Assembly (NCBI GenBank): GCA_023431345.1
Contig: JAEYWK010000135.1
Coordinates: forward strand, 30,993 to 94,992
Length of the DNA stretch: 64,000 bases
Source: Pseudomonadota bacterium
Lineage (GTDB): Bacteria > Myxococcota_A > Polyangia > Polyangiales > Polyangiaceae
Direction: 5' to 3'
The first letter of the stretch is position 1. Each line of letters opens with the position of its first letter. The position numbers and the translations under genes were made by a program. This document shows, piece after piece, positions 56,734-64,000 of this stretch. A model generated the notes under the pieces. That model saw nothing but the letters and a program-made list of their open reading frames with translations, was not told where the DNA came from and did no database searches.

Positions 56734-57540
56734 ATGCTCCGATCTTCACGAAGTTGCAAGCTGCTAGTGGCAGCGACGGCGCTCGTCGCCCTCGGGGCGT
56801 GCTCGGACTCGGAAGAGGCGAAGCGGGTCACCCTGCCCGTCACCACCGACGGCGCAGGCCTGCAGGTGGTGACGAATGACCTCGGTTACGCGGTCGAGGT
56901 GACGAGCGCGTTCATCGTCGTCGACGATCTGAGGTTCACGCGCGCAGGCGAGGCGCATGTGAGCCTGCTGCGCCGCTTGTCGGACGCCGTTGTGCCGGCT
57001 GCTCACGCGCACCCGGGTCATTACCAGGGCGGTGAGCTCACGGGCGAGCTGCGGGGGCACTTCCTACTGCGCTTCACGCCAGGAGAAACCGAGTCGGTCG
57101 GCACCGCGACGCTCTTGGCCGGGCAGTATCACAGCGTCGACATGACTCTGTCGCACGCCACCGAAGACGACGTGGAGGCCGCAGATCCGCTGCTCGGACA
57201 CACCGCTCTTCTGCTCGGTACCGCCAGTAAAGACGGCGTAGACATCGACCTTCGGGTGGCTGTCGATTCGCCCGACGCGCGGGACCTCGTGGGCATCCCC
57301 TTCGGCGAGCAGGTGGACGGGAGCGAGCGCAGGCTAGTGTTGCGCCTGATGACGCGCGACCCGGTCGAGCTGGATACTCTCTTCGACGACATCGATTTCG
57401 GCTCGCTCGACGTCGACGGGGACGGTGAGGTCGTGATCGACCCCGCCGCCACCGATACGAACACGCTGGCGGCCTACCACCAGGTTCGACGCACCTTGCA
57501 GACGCACGATCACTTCGTCGTCGTGCAAGGCTCTCCCTAA
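56734..57540 (+). CDS. Lipoprotein, His/Asp-rich, first gene of the TonB receptor module
   Basis: A 268-aa predicted lipoprotein with lipobox ALGAC (Cys23). The mature part has beta-rich segments and a His-rich loop (AHAHPGHYQGGEL, residues about 90-102), plus an acidic DVDGDGEVVID near 230. I do not recognise the family. The gene is 8 bp upstream of a second lipoprotein and is followed by a TonB-dependent receptor, all on the plus strand, which points to a joint role at the outer membrane, possibly binding a metal. That role is inference. Confidence 0.76.
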   Translation: MLRSSRSCKLLVAATALVALGACSDSEEAKRVTLPVTTDGAGLQVVTNDLGYAVEVTSAFIVVDDLRFTRAGEAHVSLLRRLSDAVVPAAHAHPGHYQGGELTGELRGHFLLRFTPGETESVGTATLLAGQYHSVDMTLSHATEDDVEAADPLLGHTALLLGTASKDGVDIDLRVAVDSPDARDLVGIPFGEQVDGSERRLVLRLMTRDPVELDTLFDDIDFGSLDVDGDGEVVIDPAATDTNTLAAYHQVRRTLQTHDHFVVVQGSP

Positions 57541-57548
57541 GCGCGGAA

Positions 57549-58292
57549 ATGCCGATGAACTTCCTGAACGTTTCGGTTCTGACCCTTGCCCTCGGCGCCA
57601 GCGTGCTCGGCGGCTGCAGCGACGACTCGAGTGACGACTCCGGCACCGGCAGCGTCAGCGTGCGCGCCTATGGCGAGTCGTTCATCGAGGAGGGTATACC
57701 GGCGCGCGACGTCGACGACGGTTGGGCGATCGAGTTCAGCCGCTTCGACGTCACTCTGAGGCACATCTCGGTGGGCGGAGTCGTGCTGGCAGAGCCCGCT
57801 CCTGTCGGCGTGCACGAACCGTCCGATGGGGAGGGACATGAAGTCGGCACGGTTTCGGTCGCGGTGGGTAACCATGAGTCGCCGAGCTTCAGCGTCATGA
57901 AGGCGGAGATCGAGGGCTCCGCCGAGCGTGAAGGCGTGACCAAGAAGTTTAGCTGGAGTTTCGACTCCCCCACGCACTACTCGCACTGCGAGACGACGAC
58001 GCTTGTGCAGAAGGACGAGACCGCGGTCTTTCAGATCACGCTCCACGCCGATCACCTCTTTTACGACAGCCTCGTCGCAGAAGAGCCCCAGCTCCTCTTT
58101 CAGCCGCTGGCCGACGCGGACGCGGACGCGGACGGCGAGCTCACGGCGGCCGAGCTGGGCGAAGCCGACATCGGCGCCTACGATCCGGGCAACGAGGACA
58201 TCAGCGACTTGTGGAGCTTCTTGGTGGCGCAGCAGCGCACGCTGGGTCACGTCGACGGAGAGGGCCACTGCGAAGCCAACCCCGCCGACTGA
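57549..58292 (+). CDS. Lipoprotein, His-rich with EF-hand-like loop, second gene of the TonB receptor module
   Basis: A 247-aa predicted lipoprotein with lipobox VLGGC at about residue 23. The mature part contains THYSHCETTTL and ITLHADHLFYDSL, His-rich segments, and DADADADGELTAAEL, resembling an EF-hand calcium loop and encoded by a short in-frame GCGGAC repeat. It ends with GHVDGEGHCEANPAD. No family is recognised. Its last 82 bases are also the first part of the TonB receptor frame, so the two genes would be linked in translation. Metal binding is inference from residues. Confidence 0.77.
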   Translation: MPMNFLNVSVLTLALGASVLGGCSDDSSDDSGTGSVSVRAYGESFIEEGIPARDVDDGWAIEFSRFDVTLRHISVGGVVLAEPAPVGVHEPSDGEGHEVGTVSVAVGNHESPSFSVMKAEIEGSAEREGVTKKFSWSFDSPTHYSHCETTTLVQKDETAVFQITLHADHLFYDSLVAEEPQLLFQPLADADADADGELTAAELGEADIGAYDPGNEDISDLWSFLVAQQRTLGHVDGEGHCEANPAD

Positions 58293-60334
58293 GCGCGCTG
58301 GGCATCTGCTGTGCCCTGATCCCGGCGCGCGCGTGGGCCCACGAGCCCAGCGAGCTCGCGCCCGAGACCGAGCCCGTGACCATCACCATCACGGGCTCGC
58401 CCAGCCAGGAAGCGGTCACGGCGTCGACCACGCTGGTCACTCCGCGCGATTTTCGAGCGGTGCCTCGCCGCACCAGCGAGGATGCGCTCCGCCTCGTCCC
58501 GGGGGTGACGCTCGTGCAACATGGCAGCGAGGGCAAGGGCTATCAATTCTTGGTGCGTGGCTTCGATGCCGCGCACGGCTCGGACTTCGAGGTCACGGTC
58601 GACGGGATTCCGATCAACGAGTGGTCTAACGTCCACGCGCAGGGCTACCTCGACTTGGGCTTCATCATCCCCGAGGCGGTTTCTACGGCTCGCGTCACGA
58701 AGGGGCCGTTCACGCTCCACCAAGGTGCGTTCGCGCTGGCCGGCACTGCCGATTACCACCTCGGCGTGGCCGACGACGACCTCGGACTTTACGCCTCGTA
58801 CACCGTCGGCACCACGAATCGGCACCGCGGCGTCGTGATGTATTCACCTCGCGAAGGCGACGGCCACGACTTCATCGCGAGCGAGACCGTGCACGACGAC
58901 GGCTTCGGCGTCCGCCGCGGCGTGAACAAGGGCGCGCTGCTCGGACGCCGGCGGTTCTTTGGCTCCGAACGCTCGGGAAGACTCAGCTTCTTGGGGGCCG
59001 CCAATATCGCCCGCTTCGAGCTGCCGGGCGCGCTTCGCGATGACGACCTGACGAGTGAGCGCATCGGGTTTCGCGACAGCTACAGCGAGCGTTTGCGGGG
59101 GGCGTCGCTGCGGGCGCTGAGCGGTCTCGACTACCAGCTTCGGCGCGGTGCGACGCAAGTGCAGGCGCTGGTCTACGGCGGCGCGCGTCGACTAGAAATA
59201 TTCGAGAGCTTCACCGGCTACCTCCACGACCGGCAGCACGGTGACTTTCGCCTGCAGCAGCAGGATGCGTTCAGCTTGGGCGCCAAGCTGCAGCTCTCGC
59301 GCGTGCTCCTCGCCGGCTTCACAGGCCACCTGGCGGCGGGCACGGCCATCGACCGGCTCGAGCAACGACAGCAACATACCGACGAAGCGGAGCGGCCTCT
59401 CACGCTGGAGCGCGGGCTCGCCGCCACGCAAGCGCTCACGCACGTTTTGGCGGGGTTCGGCCTGGCCGTGGGTGACTCGCTCCACGCCGACGCCGGAGTG
59501 CGGTTGGATCTAGCGCACGTGAGCGTGAGGGATGCGGCGGACGGCGATGCGCGCGGCCGTGGCACGCTCACGGTCGCCTCGCCGCGCGCGGTGGTGGAAT
59601 GGCGCGTCATCGAGAGCACACGCCTGTTCGCCGCCTACGGGCGCGGCTTTCGGCCGCCGGAAGCGCGGTCGTTCTCACGCTTCAGCCCCGCCGCCGTTGG
59701 TCTATCGGAGGAGACCTACGACGGCGGCGAGCCGAGCATGACGGTCAGCGACTCGCTCGAGCTCGGCACCCGCCTGCGTTTCGGGTCCCATTTCTCGGCG
59801 CAGCTCAGCACCTTCGCCACGTTCATCGCCCGCGAGTCGATCTACGATCACGTCTCGGGTTCGAACGTCGAGCTCAACGGCACCCGCCGCCTCGGTGGCG
59901 AGCTCTCACTGCGCGTCAGCCCCGTGAAGCAGGTCGAAATCAAGGCGGACGCGACCGCGCTCGACGCTCGCTTCGTCGCTTCCGGTAACCCTGTGCCGCT
60001 CGCGCCCACACTATTCGGCAGCATCCTCGGCACGATCGGCGCCGAGCACGGACCCCGCGCCGGCTTGCGCCTCGCCGCGGTCGCGCCACGACCGCTGCCA
60101 CACGCCGCTCGCTCAGCCACCTTCACCCAACTGGACGCGACCGCCGGGTACATCTGGCCCGCCTTCAGGCTCGAGCTCGAGGTCGAAAACCTGCTCAACC
60201 GCCACGTTCGCGAAGCCGAGTACCACTTCGCCAGCTATTGGCCTGGCGCCAGCGCTGCCAGCGAAATCCCGGCCCTTCACTACGTTCCGGGGCCGCCGCT
60301 GAACGCGCGCCTCACGCTGACAGCAAAGTACTGA
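58211..60334 (+). CDS. TonB-dependent outer-membrane receptor
   Basis: A 707-aa protein at most. After a basic n-region, LSALGICCALIPARAWA-HE looks like a signal peptide; EPVTITITGS may be the TonB box. The plug domain contains SEDALRLVPGVTLVQHGSEGKGYQFLVRGFD and DGIPINEWSN, and the beta-barrel follows with VENLLNR near the end and a terminal aromatic (LTAKY). The only plausible in-frame start before the signal is GTG 58211, inside the preceding lipoprotein gene, giving an 82-bp overlap. With two His-rich lipoproteins upstream I infer metal or metallophore uptake; a siderophore or vitamin B12 substrate is not excluded. Confidence 0.9.
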   Translation: MELLGGAAAHAGSRRRRGPLRSQPRRLSALGICCALIPARAWAHEPSELAPETEPVTITITGSPSQEAVTASTTLVTPRDFRAVPRRTSEDALRLVPGVTLVQHGSEGKGYQFLVRGFDAAHGSDFEVTVDGIPINEWSNVHAQGYLDLGFIIPEAVSTARVTKGPFTLHQGAFALAGTADYHLGVADDDLGLYASYTVGTTNRHRGVVMYSPREGDGHDFIASETVHDDGFGVRRGVNKGALLGRRRFFGSERSGRLSFLGAANIARFELPGALRDDDLTSERIGFRDSYSERLRGASLRALSGLDYQLRRGATQVQALVYGGARRLEIFESFTGYLHDRQHGDFRLQQQDAFSLGAKLQLSRVLLAGFTGHLAAGTAIDRLEQRQQHTDEAERPLTLERGLAATQALTHVLAGFGLAVGDSLHADAGVRLDLAHVSVRDAADGDARGRGTLTVASPRAVVEWRVIESTRLFAAYGRGFRPPEARSFSRFSPAAVGLSEETYDGGEPSMTVSDSLELGTRLRFGSHFSAQLSTFATFIARESIYDHVSGSNVELNGTRRLGGELSLRVSPVKQVEIKADATALDARFVASGNPVPLAPTLFGSILGTIGAEHGPRAGLRLAAVAPRPLPHAARSATFTQLDATAGYIWPAFRLELEVENLLNRHVREAEYHFASYWPGASAASEIPALHYVPGPPLNARLTLTAKY

Positions 60335-60540
60335 GCGGGACGTCGCCCGAGCGCTTGTGGGCGTGGCTCAGCCCGCTGCTCGCGCACTTGGCAGCGTGGG
60401 AAAAGGAGCATCAGTGCTGCCGCTTCTTCAGCTTCGACGTGCGAGCTGAGGGCGACACTCTCGTGTGGGAGACCACGGCGCCTGCTGGCGCGGCAACCGT
60501 GCTCGACGAGTTTGCGCGCCTTCCCGAGCGGCTCAGGCAG
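60331..60540 (+). pseudogene. Remnant of a small CC-motif protein gene
   Basis: In this frame the translation includes WLSPLLAHLAAWEKEHQCC, then RFFSFDVRAEGDTLVWETT and a leucine-rich end. That is the C-terminal two thirds of a small cytoplasmic family with a conserved ExxCCxFLxFxL core, often beside metal or mercury genes. The N-terminal part is missing because the frame runs into the TonB receptor gene, and downstream the frame becomes low-complexity Arg-rich sequence. I read it as a truncated remnant; an unrecognised start cannot be ruled out. Confidence 0.55.
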
Positions 60541-60685
60541 CTCGCGCCGGGCAACGAGGCTCAGCCGATCAAGCAAGCGATGGGGAACGCGGGGCTGAGC
60601 TTTGCAGCCGATGGCGGCGCGGCGAAGCAGCACTTCGGCGTGAGTCCGGTCGAATCGGGGCGGCGGTCGAACGGCGCACGACGAC

Positions 60686-61549
60686 GTGCTGCGGCCAGGC
60701 GCGGTCGCGGGGCGAACCCACACCGACGGAGCGGGCGGCACCGGAACAGGGGCTGCTTCGACCGCGGTCGGGGGCGCCTCCTCGGCGGGGCAGAGCGCCG
60801 GCGGCCGCCCCGCGCCGCTCGATGGCGAGAGTGCCGGGGGAAGGGACGCCGGCGGAGCCGACTCGACGGCAGCGGGCCGAGGGGGAAGCGCGGGTAGCGC
60901 GGGAAGCGGATCCTGCGCCGTCTCCAGGAAAGATGGCTGCGCCACGGCCATCCGCCCTGGCGACCTCTCGCGCTGCTACCAGCCCGAGGCCTGGGAATGC
61001 TACGGCGACTATGGCGACGGCGTCTGCGACTGCGGCTGCGGCGCCATCGACGTGGACTGCCAGTCGAGCGCCCTCGAGGCGTGCGAAAGATGCAATCACG
61101 GCTGCTCGGGCGCGGATTGCCCCGGCAAAATATCACCAGATGATACCGCAACCTGCGTGCCACCGCCGCCCGCTTGGCGCTGCCCTCCGCACCGTTACCG
61201 CGACTTTCACACCTGCGACTGCGGCTGCGGTGTGGTGGACCCCGATTGCGCGACTCCCAACGTCGAGAGCTGCGACTTCTGCAGTGGCGAGGGTAGCTGC
61301 TCACGGAGGCCGCTCTGTCCCGGCATCATCGATCCGACCAACAACGGTAGCTGCTATCAGCCGCCACCGCCCTCGTGGTGGACGTGCGCCGCGTCTGAGT
61401 ACGCCGATGGCCTGACCTGCGACTGCGGCTGCGGCGCCTACGATCCCGACTGCCCTTCGGACATCCCCGAAGAGTGCGACGACTGCCACTCCTGCGGCGC
61501 CTGCCCCGACAGCGTCTTCCCGACGAGTCCTCCTGATTGCGCCGAGTGA
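60686..61549 (+). CDS. Cys-rich repeat protein lacking a visible signal peptide
   Basis: A 287-aa open frame from a GTG. Residues about 1-75 are a Gly/Ala/Ser-rich linker of the kind that follows the lipid Cys in this organism's lipoproteins. Then three modules of about 55-60 aa each carry CDCGCGxxDxDC (CDCGCGAIDVDC, CDCGCGVVDPDC, CDCGCGAYDPDC), with further Cys. No signal peptide is encoded: the frame is closed by a TGA at 60641, and the codons between are not hydrophobic. So the original 5' end may have been lost, or the start is misassigned. Confidence 0.65.
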   Translation: MLRPGAVAGRTHTDGAGGTGTGAASTAVGGASSAGQSAGGRPAPLDGESAGGRDAGGADSTAAGRGGSAGSAGSGSCAVSRKDGCATAIRPGDLSRCYQPEAWECYGDYGDGVCDCGCGAIDVDCQSSALEACERCNHGCSGADCPGKISPDDTATCVPPPPAWRCPPHRYRDFHTCDCGCGVVDPDCATPNVESCDFCSGEGSCSRRPLCPGIIDPTNNGSCYQPPPPSWWTCAASEYADGLTCDCGCGAYDPDCPSDIPEECDDCHSCGACPDSVFPTSPPDCAE

Positions 61550-61751
61550 CGTAGAGGCGCTCCCCGCCGCCCCTCCGCGTGAAACGAAGTCCCACGATTC
61601 CCGCAAGCGGTGCGCCCGCTCGGCTCAGGCTGAATTGAAATCCACGAGGTCACCCGTGAGCCGCGTGCGCGCCCGCGTCGCCCTAGCGTTGCTCGAGGGC
61701 GATCGTGACAGCTTTCGCGCATTGGCAAACCAACGTCACAAATGAACGAGT
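61550..61751. other. Short spacer between converging transcription units
   Basis: This spacer lies between the stop of the Cys-rich repeat gene and the end of the small frameshifted gene. I see no convincing coding region, hairpin or repeat in it. A GTG-initiated open frame of about 29 codons (61655 onward) has no supporting features. Confidence 0.5.
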
Positions 61752-61896
61752 TCAGAACAGCCGCGTGGGAGATGCTGCCGTGAAAGCGAGGAACAACGTC
61801 GACACGACGCCCGCCAGGGTGATGCCCAGTACCGGTAGCTTAGAAAAAGGTCGCAGCCAGGCAAGCTGCGTTCACTAGGCTGAGTCTGTTCTTCAT
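61752..61896 (-). pseudogene. Small membrane-peptide gene interrupted by a single-base frameshift
   Basis: An ATG at 61896, 2 bp after the outer-membrane gene's stop and preceded by a good GAGGGA site, starts MKNRLSLVNAACLAATF and then stops at TAA after a run of five T (minus strand; A5 at 61844-61848 on plus). If one T were removed, the frame continues KLPVLGITLAGVVSTLFLAF (a clear hydrophobic span) and ends at TGA 61752, giving about 47 aa. So this is a broken gene, a sequencing error in a homopolymer, or a slippage site. Confidence 0.5.
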
Positions 61897-61898
61897 GC

Positions 61899-63074
61899 TC
61901 AATCCCTCGGCTGAGCCGCGTCACTTGTGCCAAGGCGCCGTTGGAAGGCGCGCACGAAGCGGGCAACCCGTCGCTTCGCGGCCGGCAGGATGATGACGCG
62001 CTCGCTGCAGAGCATGAGACGAGCTTCTTGAGCAGGGTCCGAGAGGTCATCGAGCGCGTCGACCGGCAGCGTGCCCTGCTGCGTCAGCTGCGAGGAGCTG
62101 AACCCCACACGCGAGAATGACTGCACGTCGCTGAGCTCGGTTCGTCGAGCTCCGGATTCGAAGGCGGCTGCCGAGCACTCGCCGCCAGTCCCTTGCGCAC
62201 GAAGCCAGGTCACTACGATCCGCGCCGCGGTGGCATCGCGTCTCGGATCGCCCTGCAGGGTGATCTGGACGCCGCCGGCGGCGTTCGGCAGATCGAGCGT
62301 CAGTGAAGTCTCGAGCGCTCCGTCAGCGTTCTCCGCCACCACGGGGGGTGCTGGCTCAGCCCGCCCCTGCGCCGGCACAGGGGCAGGTGTAGCTCCGCCC
62401 GCGCCGGCCTCGTTCGAACCGCCGAGCCAGCCCGAAAGGCCAATCGTCGCAAGGATCGTGTACCCGCTGCCGTTGAGCTCGGCGCTGCCTGTCTTGGCGC
62501 TAGCCTGCTGCAACATCGCGACGAGACCGGCATCGATCGAGAACGTCGGCATGACGAAGGCATGCAAGCCAGCGCCGGGACCGATCAGGAACGAGCTCGT
62601 CGAGGTTTCGACCTCACCCGCGCTGCTGTTCGTCGAGGCGTACCCGACGTGTGCGGCGAGGAACGGCCTGACCACAGCGCCATCGAAGATGTACTCGGCG
62701 TGGGGCACGATCGCGAAACTCGCGCTATCCGCGCTCGCGTCACCCACCTTGGTCTGCGTAGACGACGCCAGCAGCCGGCCGCCGAGCAGCACGTTGGGCG
62801 TCACGCTGTACCCAAGAGCGATCCCCAGCGCGGCGCCGGGCAACCCCAGATTCGTGGTCGCTGCCGGGGCGCTCGCTGCCCCTTGGCCGGGGGATAGCGT
62901 CACCTTGTCGTGCGCCACAGCGTTGCCCTCGAGACCGAGTCGGAAGGGGCCTGTCGCGGTCTGGGCCGCGCTGGGCGGCGCGAGCAGTAGGACGGAGGCG
63001 AGAAGGCTGCTGGTGGCAGTGAGAAGCGGCGCGGAAAGCGGCCTGCGAGCAGGCGCTGGACTGTTGGAGGTCAC
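61899..63074 (-). CDS. Outer-membrane beta-barrel-like protein with C-terminal domain
   Basis: A 391-aa exported protein. The signal peptide (SLLASVLLLAPPSAAQT) ends about residue 38. Residues about 45-220 have alternating Gly/aromatic beta strands (ALGIALGYSVTPNVLLGGRLLAS, FLAAHVGYASTNSS) of a small barrel. A Pro/Ala linker near 235 precedes a domain of unknown fold (about 255-391) with a basic C-terminal tail. It fits the myxobacterial outer-membrane beta-barrel class; no ligand is known. It starts a minus-strand unit with the small frameshifted gene just downstream. Confidence 0.8.
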   Translation of the reverse strand: MTSNSPAPARRPLSAPLLTATSSLLASVLLLAPPSAAQTATGPFRLGLEGNAVAHDKVTLSPGQGAASAPAATTNLGLPGAALGIALGYSVTPNVLLGGRLLASSTQTKVGDASADSASFAIVPHAEYIFDGAVVRPFLAAHVGYASTNSSAGEVETSTSSFLIGPGAGLHAFVMPTFSIDAGLVAMLQQASAKTGSAELNGSGYTILATIGLSGWLGGSNEAGAGGATPAPVPAQGRAEPAPPVVAENADGALETSLTLDLPNAAGGVQITLQGDPRRDATAARIVVTWLRAQGTGGECSAAAFESGARRTELSDVQSFSRVGFSSSQLTQQGTLPVDALDDLSDPAQEARLMLCSERVIILPAAKRRVARFVRAFQRRLGTSDAAQPRD

Positions 63075-63191
63075 GGTCCTCTTCGGTCAGCGCGCGGTGG
63101 TTGTTGCCTGCTTTCTTACCTCAGCCCTGGTTTCGGCTCGCCGACCAACGCGCCAAATCAGGCCACCGGCGCGTCATTGGTTGACCGAACG

Positions 63192-63695
63192 TCAGTGGCT
63201 TGATTCGCGCGGCCACGGTTCGCGGTCGAAGTCGACCTTCCTGCGAGCAAGCAGGGCAAGAAGGTCGCTGGTAGATCTTTCGGGCCGCAAAACGACATGG
63301 AACGCCCGTGGTTCAGGAAGAGGCCGATTGGCTCGCTGCGCCCACTCCTCCGCGACCCCATGCAACGTCACGACAAGGTGTTCGAGAAGCTCAGGTGCGT
63401 GGGCCAGCATCGCGTCTACCTCTGTAACGACAAGGACGTAACGCTCTGCCGGCAGCCACTCGAGATCGCCAAGGCAATCTCGCAGCGCATTCCAGTTTTC
63501 GCCAAAGTAGCTCGGGAACTGCAATGCCGCTGCGATCTCGTCGAAGAGCTTGGGGTCGGTCGTCATCTTGTCGCCTCGCAGCACTCGAACGACTTCGCCC
63601 GACGCGGGCTGGAACAGCTTTCCGGCGAGAGCCGTGGACGGATCAATGGAGACGACGTGAACGCAGGGGCCGATGGGGGTAGTCTCGATCGTCAT
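63192..63695 (-). CDS. Barstar-family protein (ribonuclease-inhibitor fold)
   Basis: A 167-aa protein with the barstar signature FPSYFGENWNALRDCLGDLEWL at about residues 60-81, in particular YFGxNWxALxDCLxDL. Barstar proteins inhibit barnase-type ribonucleases. The rest (LVVTEVDAML, FHVVLRPERSTSDLLALLAR) fits the fold. No barnase-like gene is seen in the window. It is longer than classical barstar (about 90 aa), with a leading IGPCVHVVSIDPSTALAG region. It could be an immunity protein or a housekeeping regulator. Confidence 0.88.
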   Translation of the reverse strand: MTIETTPIGPCVHVVSIDPSTALAGKLFQPASGEVVRVLRGDKMTTDPKLFDEIAAALQFPSYFGENWNALRDCLGDLEWLPAERYVLVVTEVDAMLAHAPELLEHLVVTLHGVAEEWAQRANRPLPEPRAFHVVLRPERSTSDLLALLARRKVDFDREPWPRESSH

Positions 63696-63725
63696 CTGTG
63701 GGTATGCCGCTCGTGCTGACCTGCG

Positions 63726-63977
63726 CTACTCAGCAAGAAGCGCGAGCCGCGTGAGCTCAGTGGCCAGCTCTCTCGCTTGCTCAGCATTCAACTCGACAGG
63801 GTCCCCATGGGGCGAGATCGCCTTCAAGTGTATGGTTCGATCGTCGGTCGTCCACAGAACGATCTCGCCATCGGATGGGTCGGGATCACGCTCGGAGCTG
63901 AGGCTGGCGCCGCGATCGTAGCCGCGGCGTGAATTTGTAGAGGGGTCCCTCCGTCGGAGGAGTTGCAACACAACCAA
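63726..63977 (-). CDS. Small protein of unknown function beside the barstar gene
   Basis: About 83 aa as read from a TTG at 63977; the true start is uncertain and may lie nearer RGYDRGASLSSERD or beyond the window. The conserved-looking part is GEIVLWTTDDRTIHLKAIS followed by an acidic/leucine-rich helix ELNAEQARELATELTRLAL. No family is recognised. It is 30 bp upstream of the barstar gene on the same strand, so could be its operon partner. Confidence 0.5.
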   Translation of the reverse strand: MVVLQLLRRRDPSTNSRRGYDRGASLSSERDPDPSDGEIVLWTTDDRTIHLKAISPHGDPVELNAEQARELATELTRLALLAE

Positions 63978-64000
63978 CGCCGGAGAAGCCCCATGAACAG

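Overview
This window is very GC-rich, densely coded DNA that looks like a myxobacterium or a close relative (Myxococcota, probably Polyangiales/Sorangiineae). That placement is inferred from gene content: many lipoproteins with Gly/Ala/Ser-rich linkers, a giant Cys-rich DUF4215 protein with a fibro-slime domain, a CheB-CheR-PAS-kinase-receiver fusion, a kinase-like/TPR giant protein and several hybrid two-component proteins. No rRNA, tRNA, CRISPR array, insertion sequence or phage gene was recognised.

Layout. 1-4.0 kb: 3' part of PEP carboxylase, a Mesh1-like HD hydrolase, glycerate kinase and PrmA. 4.2-7.3 kb: a tightly coupled four-gene plus-strand operon (RibD-C-type reductase, zinc-type alcohol dehydrogenase, 6-pyruvoyl-tetrahydropterin synthase-like protein, GT4 glycosyltransferase), a candidate pathway for a glycosylated pterin; an acyltransferase converges on it. 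8.2-16.7 kb: the CheB/CheR hybrid kinase, a GNAT acetyltransferase, a tartronate-semialdehyde-reductase-like enzyme, and a Cpx-like operon (Spy/CpxP-like protein, 69-aa His-rich membrane peptide, response regulator, sensor kinase). 16.9-24.4 kb: lipoproteins, including a clan GH-A-like glycoside hydrolase, a helix-hairpin-helix protein, and a divergent receiver/hybrid kinase pair. 24.4-24.9 kb: non-coding, with 26-bp repeats. 24.9-34 kb: the DUF4215/fibro-slime protein, a B12-type radical SAM enzyme, a GST and an M66-like metalloprotease lipoprotein.

34-43.4 kb: a 1766-aa protein with a degenerate kinase domain and TPRs, then purL. 43.5-51.3 kb: regulators and metabolism, with a LysR/GST divergent pair, a GntR-trpB-trpA operon with a perfect palindromic operator, a tandem-LuxR-domain protein, and a ribbon-helix-helix/Cys-cluster gene pair behind a perfect inverted repeat. 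51.3-56.5 kb: lipoprotein, small membrane protein, internally duplicated di-haem cytochrome, alpha/beta hydrolase, GH15 enzyme and GFA protein. 56.7-60.3 kb: two His-rich lipoproteins and an overlapping TonB-dependent receptor, a candidate metal-uptake module. 60.3-64 kb: a gene remnant, a Cys-rich protein lacking a signal peptide, an outer-membrane protein with a frameshifted small gene behind it, a barstar-like protein and a small unknown ORF.

Most metabolic genes are ordinary. The least explained parts are the pterin/glycosyltransferase operon, the pseudokinase giant, the lipoprotein-TonB module and the two small regulator loci with perfect operators. All functional statements rest on motif recognition by eye; no database search was run.
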